NCBI GenBank assembly: GCA_963210315.1
Contig: OY723302.1
Span: 1-64,000, forward strand
DNA from: Rhynchopus euleeides
Taxonomy: Eukaryota; Euglenozoa; Diplonemea; Diplonemida; Diplonemidae
Direction of reading: 5' to 3'
Length of the DNA: 64,000 nt
The position numbers and the translations under genes were made by a program. Below are positions 56,214 through 64,000 of this stretch, piece by piece. Under the pieces are notes generated by a model. The model made no database searches and was not told the origin of the DNA. It worked only from the letters and a program-made list of their open reading frames with translations. Numbering within the stretch: the stretch's first letter is position 1; the number at the start of each line of letters is the position of its first letter.

Positions 56214-59077
56214 GCTTCGTGCCAGCACGAGCACTAGCCGTTGCTCCTGCATTGCCCCAGGCGGCCAGCTCCCATCTTGGCTTGGCCCAGGATGACAGGT
56301 TGATCTCAATGTTTACCCGTGACACGGGCCCCGCCGTGCCTTCTCGTCCTGTGAGGGCTGAACAATGCACAGGGACCGCTCGACATTATTTTTTGGGTCC
56401 AAATGCGTGCTCCCAGCTAGGGGCCACCCAACTCCCCGCCCTTTTTTTTGCCTCCGATTTGGCCCATTTTCGGCCCATTTTGCCCTGCACCAGCCTGCAC
56501 TTTTTTGCACCGGCTAGCGAAGACCCCCTTTTTTTCCATTTTCTTTCTTGCTCTTTCCAGACAGTGCAGAACATGGGGTTGGTTTCACAATGCAACAAAT
56601 TCCTTCAGAGTCAGGGTTCTCAGGCTGAGGAAGCAACTGGGACAACTTTTTCCCTTGCTTCAGGTGACTTTCACAAACATGGACAACAACCTTTCACTGT
56701 CTGGAAATGTCTTCCCCTGAAAATTTGTTGCAGGTGATTTGCATTGGCCTCTTTGTTCTTTCCAGGGAAGTCAATTTGTTCAGTCAGAAAATAGGTTTGA
56801 CACAACAGTGACTTGTTTCCAGGTCCATCATCAGGACAAGGCTAAAAAACTCACAAGCTTTTCCCAGGATTTTCTCAGTGTGTTTTGCATGTTTGGGGGC
56901 TTTTCTGGTCCAAATGATGTCCAACCTTGTGGAGAACCCCCTGGAGAACTATCAGCAGGCAGTTTGAAGGAAGTAATCTGTGGAGTAACTGTCTTTCAGT
57001 CCCGTGGGCCCTGTCAGCAAGATTCTACTGTCCTCAAGGCATGACAGGGTTTGAGTGAAGGAGACTGGCAGTGACTGACTGATTCCTCCAGACTCAGGTA
57101 GAGGAAAATGGAACACTATCGACACATGTCACTCAACACGGGGGAATGGGGAGGGGAGAGGTTGTGGTGAAACGCACACACCTCGACCTGTGATGAGGTG
57201 AGATGTGGCTCTGCAATTACGGCACTACGCGTGCCGTAAACTCGAATGACCTGCTTTCTCCGTGTTCCATTTCCTCCTTCATTGCATGAGGCTACAGGAG
57301 AAAACCCCCAAAAAACACTGAAAAATGCAGTTTGTAAAGGGCAACCCAAACCATCCCTGAATCACACTCCCTGTCTGAAAAAAGGTCATTTGGCATTGGT
57401 TGGCCTGAACCAACCCAGCTTGTCAAAAAAACAACCCGGAAGGTGCCTCCAGACAAATGGAAACACGTGTGGGAAAAAAACAGAAAAGTGAAAATTACGG
57501 GAAAACTATTTTTCTGAAGGAATTCAATTAGTCCAGACTATGGGCGACCCATAATTTAACTTCCTTCAGAAGATCCCAATTCCTTCAGAAGACGGGCACC
57601 CCATAATGAATTAGTCCAGAAGATGGGAATTCCCTCGGCACCAATAGACCTTGTCCCCATTCCTTGCCCCAAAGTTTGCGGATTTGTGTGCCCCCTCCAC
57701 TGGCAGGCGGTCCTCCAAAAAGAAAATCTCAAAAAAAACGAGATATTTCCCAAAAAAACGGGTGGCCAAAGTAAGTACTTGTATTCAACGGCCCAACGTG
57801 CCCCAGAGCCCAAAAAAAATAAGTACTACTATTCGGCTAAGTACTACTATTCAACTAAGTACGTTTATTCGACCCCCCCCTGTAATCACTTTCGGCAGGG
57901 CGACACGATCTGATCGAAACATTTGTTGACGGGGCTTCGCCCTGTGATCAGGTTTGACTCCTAATTTGTGAGGCGACTCACTTCTCTGAGATGAAGGCAC
58001 CCGAAAACTAAAAAATGAAACATGCAGGTTGTGTGCCCTCTCGCCTTTCATGCTGAATCAAAGCGTCCGCCACGGGAGCGGGGTGGCCGTACACCGAACT
58101 GTGCACGTGAAGTCCGACACAGGATCATGATCAGGAGAAGCACACCTACACAGCATGCAACGGGCTCATCCATAACCACCCACCCCTAACACCCGCGATC
58201 CTCTTCACTGTGACAACGGATCTCGTTCTTGTGAAAAACAGAACCTGCACTGTGTGACCAACAGTGGCCGCACAGTGAATTTTGTCATTGCACAGTGGCA
58301 GGCACACTGGCATGAAGGCGGGAAGGGTGGATCTTGGCGATGCCATCTTTCGGCAGAACCGTGAGGTTGGCGGTGCGCTCTCTACATCGCCCGAGAAGAT
58401 GTACTCAGTCAAGGCGTACACGCGTGCGACCCCGGTGGCTGTTCCCATCTCCGTTTACGAGGGGGATAATTTGTTTCTGGGGGGGGGGGGGGGGATGGGG
58501 GGTTATGGACGATCCCGTTTTTAAAAAAAGGGGGGCGGAAAGATCTCTAGAATCCACACCCGATCTTGAGAACCGGGGGGAGTTTGCGAGGTGGTGGGGA
58601 GCAACGAATGCATGAGTGAAGGGGGGTGGGGCATGAAGGGGGCACAAAATATAGCCAACGCTGCATCGACACAACGCCTCCGATGTGTTCTGTCGGGGGC
58701 ACCCATGGTGCGTGCAGAGGATGTGCTTAACTGTGAAAAGACGACAACACACCCATACGGAGGCCGGGCCCCAGCCCAAAAATGAGTTCCTTTGATGAAG
58801 AGCAGCGGGTGAACGATGAATGCACGTGGGATGGGTATGATGGTGCGGGTGCGAGAACACGCAGAATCCAGCCAGTTCTCATGCAAAAAACTACGTCAAC
58901 AAATGCACTATCCATCCCGGGGGGAACGCTTCGGGTTAGGCAACGATCAACCCAAGCGGAAAGCCAGTGGCCACAGGATGGTGCAGGAACATCATAATCA
59001 CGGCCCCAGCATGCAGGCAAAAATAAAAAGACGAAAGCAGCCTGTGACAGGGATATATCGCCCGGCACAGGTGGAGC
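56214..59077. other. 2.9-kb stretch without recognisable gene; interspersed motifs
   Basis: Contains a lone MITE-type end AGCGAAGACCCCC near 56516. An interspersed cluster lies at about 57505-57630 (GAAGGAATTCAATTAGTCCAG, then TTCCTTCAGAAGA and GGGCACCCCATAATGAATTA). A triplicated AAGTACTACTATTC-like stretch lies near 57820-57870, and a G-run near 58480. No protein domain, tRNA or rRNA was recognised. Confidence 0.5.
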
Positions 59078-60354
59078 TTACTGATAGAAACCTTGGAGCA
59101 TCGCATCGTCGTACAAAGTCCAAGTCGGTGCAAGCAGAGAGTCACACGGAGAGGGCACGTCGTCGGGCAACGGCCATTCGCACACGTCAGTGACAGTGGT
59201 GTCTGTCGAGAGTACGCTCGAATGCGGCGCGCTCTCCTCCGACACAGTGCTCTCCTCCTCCTCGCTGGTCGCCACGGAGATCGGGGCCTGCCACACCACC
59301 CTGTCGCAGATCTCCACGTCGCCCTGCCTCCCCTGCCATGCAGCTGCGTTGACCACCTGCAGCCTGCAGGTCTCGACGTCGATTGCCTGGCCCACCAAGT
59401 GGGCGAGTTTGCCAACCAACGTGCCAGACCCCGCCTCGGTGTGTGTGTGGATGAGCAGGTGTGTGTAGCCCCCCTTCTTTGTGTCCACCCGCCGCACAAT
59501 CTCCGCCTCATCCATGATGCCCCCCACCAGCTGGCGGACAACCCGGACCAGGGGCGTGTCGTGAAGATACTTCTTGGCATGCTTGCGTGGGCCTTTGGGC
59601 GGGTACATCTGCTTGACAGTCAGTACGGCACACCTTGCTCCGATGAACGCGGTGTTGTACCACTTCAGGCTGCCCTCAGCCAGGGGCGACATCGGATTGT
59701 GCTCGAAGTATGCGTTGAGCTGGTTGCCATGCACGTAGTAAGTGTTGCCGTCAATCTTGTCCTCCTGTGCATCCACACAGTTGAGGCACTGGCGCGCAAT
59801 CGTCTCCCCCTCGAACTGCACGTACACGTGGGCAAGCTTCTTGTTGCAGGCAACCTGCACCAGCTCAATGTACACCATGTCGTCCCACAGGCAGCTCTGC
59901 TTCACGATCTGCACTGCATCTGCCACGCTGAGGTCCGGCACATCCAAACCGTTGGCAGACTGCACACACAGGTTCAGCGTCCGGCTGTGCCGCACCTCAG
60001 GACGCCACCCAGGCTTGGCTGTGATGCCCAGCTCTTTGCACTGCCGCGGCGTGGGCGCACCGCTGAAGAACAGCGTCCCGTCCCTATGCAGAGGGTGTTG
60101 GGTGTGGGGTGGTCTGTGGGTGGCGCTGTTGGCACAACACACACACGGCTGACATACGAGTACCGCTCACGCGCCACGCACCCGCTGGACACCTTCTCGA
60201 GAAACCCCGCAATCGACTGGTCTGGCTTCAGCCTCACCTGGTACACGTCCGGCAGTGGCACCCCATACAGGCGGTACTTGTCACCGCCTGTGCGCTTCAG
60301 GACACCCCGCTTCCAGACAGGCTTGTTTCTTTTGGCATGGTGGGAGGCGGCCAT
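59078..60354 (-). CDS. Unidentified two-exon protein with weakly RRM-like region
   Basis: Inferred exons are 60158-60354 and 59078-60083, giving 400 residues from a good ATG (MAASHHAKRNKPVWKRG). The basic N-terminus leads into KYRLYGVPLPDVYQVRLKPD. After the splice (ERYS joined to DGTLFFSGAPTP) there is a region of about 90 residues. It contains SVADAVQIVKQSCLWDD, VYIELVQVACNKKLAHVYVQ and FEGETIARQCLNCVDAQEDK, with the helix-strand order and an RNP1-like AHVYVQFE of an RNA-recognition motif. A second alpha/beta stretch (GGYTHLLIHTHTEAGSGTLV) follows. An acidic Ser-rich tail (SEEEESTVSEESAP) ends in DDAMLQGFYQ. RNA binding is only an inference from the fold-like pattern. The family is not recognised. 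It lies far from the main cluster but on the same strand. Confidence 0.75.
60084..60157 (-). other. Intron of the RRM-like gene (74 nt)
   Basis: Begins GTATGTCAGCC and ends CACCCAACACCCTCTGCATAG. It splits a serine codon after its second base and moves between two frames that are both open on their own side only. Confidence 0.78.
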
Positions 60355-62288
60355 CGGCTACGCTGGCACTGACGACACTGCCGCACCTACTGTGTTGCCA
60401 ATAGAGGCACCTGCATGGCGCGTGTGGACCCAAGCGGGGTGGGAGCTGTGGAAGAGCCAGGCCTCGACAAACTAGCGTGTGCAAAGGGGGGCGGGGGGGC
60501 ACCATTCGGACCATGTTCGTTGATGTCTGCCGCACGAAGGCCACGGGTGCCATCAAGGTGACCCTGCGCTTGTTCTGTATATTATGTTCGCGTTGACGCT
60601 TCCACACCACCGCTCCTGTTTAGGGGCCAGGGGCCGTGAGTGCGGAGCACAAGGGCACAAAACCAAAAGCGCGCGCCACCCCCATCACGGCACATGCCGA
60701 CCTTCTCATATTGTTCATGGTCCAACCACGACGTTCCGTTCACCGTTGTCTCGTTAATGCCCGTAACCAGGGGTCGTTGTGGTTTGGCAGTTCTCCATCA
60801 TGCCCGGCACACATCGATGCCGTACATCATGGTGGCACCCGATGCGACCCCGTGCTTTCAAGTGCAAATGGGTAGCGGCGATCTCTGACCCGTTGTGATG
60901 GGTGCCCAAGTTCGGAGGTTCAGGGTACTTGCTTGGAACTCCCCGGAGCAGTGCCGTGGACAAAAAACAGGCACGTACCCAGGACTAAAAGAACACCAGA
61001 ACTGTCACAATATACAGACAGGGAAAGCAGGAAAACATAAATACCGCCGCGAGGCAATGAGGGGCGGAGTGGGAACAGCACGTGATTAGTTAATGCTAAC
61101 AGGACTCGGACAAGAGGCTGGAAACCGGAGGAGAGACAGGGGGGAGGCTTGGCTCGCTGTCAAGGTGCACCAGATGGTATTCCAAAGATTGGGAGCAGGC
61201 TGGCCCTTCTGTGCCTTGAGAGCGAAGCCCCCCCTGAGAGAAGCCATTACACTGAAGGTGGCAAGAGGAGAACACGCCAACGAGACACGCGCCTGGTATG
61301 GGGGGGAGATATTCAGCGATCAGTGTATCACTTGCGGAGAGAATACTGCCACCCCCTGAACAGCACTTTTCCATCAAAACCGGTACTGCAGCACGGCAGC
61401 AACCCTTTGCGGTGCCTGTATTGATGCTATGCCTGGGGCATGACTCTGTCTGCTCAACGATTCGTGGAAACCAGGAGTCCACCGTCGAAGAGGATTGAGT
61501 CGCTCGAGCTGTCGCCGAAAGCAACCCTCAGGGCGACGTGTAGGTGACGCATGCCATGCCGTCATGCTGATGATATCCTGAGGAGGCGTCATGAAGAAAA
61601 AATTCCACTGCAACAGTGAGGCGGGGGCAGAGCATTACCTCTTCCCTTCACGGTGGACCCCCGACACCCCATAGGGGTTCCGGGGAGTGGCGGGGCCTTC
61701 GCCCAGAGATGCAAGGAAAGTGAGAACAGGGCGAGGGGCGATGGTGCCTCGCACACCAAAAAAAAACCCCCCCTGGTTGCCAAAGTGACACAGCGTTGGC
61801 ACACACACACACACATCCACACGGTGGCCCTCCCGCCCGTCAGACGACGCCTTTTTTGAGGGGGTTCGTTACAGCAGGGGCGGCTCCATCACAAGAGATA
61901 GGGATATAACCCCCGCTCGGGCGGGAGGGTCATACCCCCGTATCTCAGCAGATCCACCTGATCTCTCTTTGATAGACGGCCACTGCCATCTAGAGACCGA
62001 CACCCGGGGGCTTTGCATAGAGAAAGACAGCCCGACGTCGCCACAGTGGGGCAGGATGCTACCACAGAAGAAGCTACAAACGTGGGAGGGGAGGGGATGG
62101 GCACTGGGAGTCAGGGGCGGTAGTCAGGAGCGGGAAGACGCCATACCCCCCTTTGTGTTAGTGACAGGATTTGACAGACAGTAAAGAAGAAGGGGGGCTG
62201 GGGGCAAGGCAGGGTCAGGGAGAGGAGGGATGCAGAAAGAAGATCACGGGGGGGGGGGGGGGGGGGTAGGGGGGGGTCAACTGGGGGT
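60355..62288. other. 1.9-kb stretch without recognisable gene
   Basis: Overlapping frames of 60-140 codons on both strands show no domain. A short CA run lies near 61802-61818 and an 18-base G-run near 62248-62267. Just upstream of the RRM-like start the minus strand reads GGCAACACAG, a possible acceptor. Confidence 0.45.
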
Positions 62289-63387
62289 GACAAACACGAT
62301 TTTTCAAAAAACCGGCGCAGAGGCCCCAAAGCCCCCGTAAACCCTCCAAACCCCCCCAGATCGGTCCGGAAACCCATCGAACCCCACTTTTCCACCATTC
62401 CGGGCACCTCAGGTGCCCGAATTGGGGTACCTAAATTTTGTGCCACCGTTTGGTACCGTACAGTGCCACTGTGTGGGAGGTTGGAAAAGAAAATGCCCCA
62501 ACACACCACATCTGAGGGTTGCAATGCATGTTGCTTGCCAACCACGTCATCCGGTGGGTGTCAGGCGCTATGTAGGTGGCATTAGCCAGGTCTTCGATGT
62601 GTTCTGGCTTGTATATATACCTCCCTGCCTGCGGCACAGGCACTGCCTTTGTCCCCCACACCAGCCACAGAGAGCGTATTGTACTCGGTCCACGGTTGCT
62701 GATTCATTGTGATGCGTTGTATCCTCGAGTGAACGTCACACACTAGTGGCACCACCACCCGCCATCCGAGAGCTGTATTGACTTTGCGCGCTTCCGTTGT
62801 ACTCACCTCGCCACGCATAGTGCACCGTTCAGTACCAGTGCTCTTGGGCCAGGCAAAGTAGACCGCAGCAACTACCAATTCTGGCACAATGGGTACCACG
62901 ACAGCGCACTTCATGTGTTCCCGGAATGTACAGCTCGTGTTGCAACAGTCGTTGTCAACACATCCCGGTTGTGGAGCACTGCTGCACAGGAATCACACGA
63001 CCATCTGGACTGTTCCGTACCTACAGGCAGCCTCCCGGTGCATGGTGGCAGGGAGGTATATATACAAGCCAGAACACATCGAAGACCTGGCTAATGCCAC
63101 CTACATAGCGCCTGACACCCACCGGATGACGTGGTTGGCAAGCAACATGCATTGCAACCCTCAGATGTGGTGTGTTGGGGCATTTTCTTTTCCAACCTCC
63201 CACACAGTGGCACTGTACGGTACCAAACGGTGGCACAAAATTTAGGTACCCCAATTCGGGCACCTGAGGTGCCCGGAATGGTGGAAAAGTGGGGTTCGAT
63301 GGGTTTCCGGACCGATCTGGGGGGGTTTGGAGGGTTTACGGGGGCTTTGGGGCCTCTGCGCCGGTTTTTTGAAAAATCGTGTTTGTC
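62289..63387. repeat. Long inverted repeat, two 341-bp arms, 417-bp spacer
   Basis: The left arm 62289-62629 (from GACAAACACGATTTTTC to CCTCCCTGCC) is the reverse complement of the right arm 63047-63387, apparently without mismatch. Each arm contains the small perfect palindrome GGGCACCTCAGGTGCCC and encodes, toward the outside, the same 3' end of an open frame (RYIYKPEHIEDLANATYIAP and on to KRWHKI and a stop). No clear target-site duplication flanks it. It could be a foldback-type element, a gene-conversion product or a palindromic assembly error. Confidence 0.9.
62582..62914 (-). CDS. Hypothetical ORF in the inverted-repeat spacer
   Basis: 110 codons from an ATG, beginning MKCAVVVPIVPELVVAAVYF, which would be a hydrophobic leader, then TERCTMRGEVSTTEARKVNT. 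It starts in the spacer and runs into the left arm. An overlapping plus-strand frame (62889-63245, MGTTTAHFMC) starts only 25 bases away and runs into the right arm, ending in the shared KRWHKI. At most one of the two is likely real. No family recognised. Confidence 0.2.
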   Translation of the reverse strand: MKCAVVVPIVPELVVAAVYFAWPKSTGTERCTMRGEVSTTEARKVNTALGWRVVVPLVCDVHSRIQRITMNQQPWTEYNTLSVAGVGDKGSACAAGREVYIQARTHRRPG

Positions 63388-63429
63388 CACGTAAAAGGGT
63401 GGCATTTGACCCCCCCTAGGGGGGGGGGG

Positions 63430-63566
63430 GGGGGTCTTCGCGATGCGGTGGTCCTGACGAGCGCGTTGTATTTTTTTCCTGTATGCGTGTTTCACCCGTT
63501 GGTTAGGAGAGGAACCCGCGCCAGAAAAAAAAAACTGCCGGAATACTGCCGGATCGCGAAGACTCC
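63430..63566. mobile_element. MITE-like element, 137 bp, TIR GGGGTCTTCGCGAT
   Basis: The left end GGGGTCTTCGCGAT and the right end ATCGCGAAGACTCC are inverted repeats with 13 of 14 matches. The first ten bases match the ends of the elements at 33304 and 50356. A G-run abuts the left end, so the border and any target duplication are unclear. Confidence 0.5.
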
Positions 63567-64000
63567 ACATGATGCGAAATGAACGGGGGAGGACCTTCAC
63601 TCAGAAGCGCAGAAGTGGGTGTGTGAGCCGCCACACAATAAAAGAGACAGGCTGGCACAGCTTGATGCAGAGCGAAGGCCCCCCGATGAAAAAAATATCA
63701 CGCCGACACCACCTCCAGCAGCCACAGCAACCGGAGGGGCGTGGGTATTGTTTCGCCTGCTGGCGAGGAGGGCCAGGAGATAGTGAGTCAATTCGCAGGA
63801 GGAAAGGGGGGGAGAGAGGGGGCTGGTGCCTCAGGAGAAGATGACACGTGCCGTTTGATTTGGCTGCGACGCTTGCGTTGGCTGGAGCTTCAGGGGAGCA
63901 GCACGCAAGCGGTGCTAGAGAGAGGCGGTGTGTGGGTATTCACACACCATCTCGAGGCAGCCTGCTCCCAGGGTCTCCCTGGGTGTCGAAGTGCATGGCT
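63567..64000. other. Right edge, nothing recognised
   Basis: Short frames only, no repeat seen within the window, no gene supported. Confidence 0.4.

Overview
The window looks like nuclear DNA of an unidentified GC-rich protist. Reasons: the recognisable genes are eukaryotic (a HAUS1-like augmin subunit, a DEK_C/HMG-box chromatin protein, a nodulin-like MFS transporter, a class III nucleotidyl cyclase exon). Three genes carry short GT-AG introns, and about half of the window is tandem repeat. All seven convincing genes lie on the minus strand, and several start codons sit just downstream of a pyrimidine tract plus AG. That would fit a unidirectional, trans-spliced gene cluster as in Euglenozoa, but no spliced-leader gene was seen and the assignment is only a hypothesis.

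Layout. 1-1.6 kb: a 570-bp satellite. 1.6-3.8 kb: no recognisable gene. 3.84-15.4 kb: about 1,445 copies of the 8-mer GCGGGTTT. 15.4-16.5 kb: two copies of a 557-bp satellite related to the 570-bp one. 16.5-18.0 kb: no certain gene. 18.0-28.9 kb: about 1,363 copies of the same 8-mer in the same orientation. 28.9-31.0 kb: two direct 914-bp repeats. 31.0-31.3 kb: a 33-bp minisatellite. 31.6-43.8 kb: the gene cluster, all on the minus strand (MFS transporter, HAUS1-like, DEK_C-HMG, coiled-coil protein, two paralogous membrane-anchored proteins). 44.0-44.5 kb: the 33-bp minisatellite again, inverted. 44.5-50.6 kb: degenerate repeats, a permuted duplication and short interspersed repeats. 50.6-56.2 kb: three minisatellites, each of period 31 bp and each containing CGGCCCA, with one cyclase exon between the first two. 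56.2-59.0 kb: no recognised gene. 59.1-60.35 kb: a two-exon gene with a weakly RRM-like region. 62.3-63.4 kb: an inverted repeat with 341-bp arms. The right end carries a small MITE-like element.

Gene structure. Five introns (54-143 nt) could be placed from reading frame and protein logic. All begin GTATG and all carry CAAC 4-16 nt before the terminal intron base. This shared grammar makes the spliced models of the DEK_C-HMG, coiled-coil and RRM-like genes mutually supporting. Many long open frames in the window are repeat artefacts: the 8-mer arrays are open in all six frames and the 31-bp arrays in several frames, because neither unit contains a stop in those frames.

There is no evidence of one pathway shared by the clustered genes. 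The best candidates for something undescribed are the tandem paralogue pair with the ACRxxD repeat, the two very large, almost perfect G-quadruplex-capable 8-mer arrays, and the trio of 31-bp minisatellites around an orphan cyclase exon.
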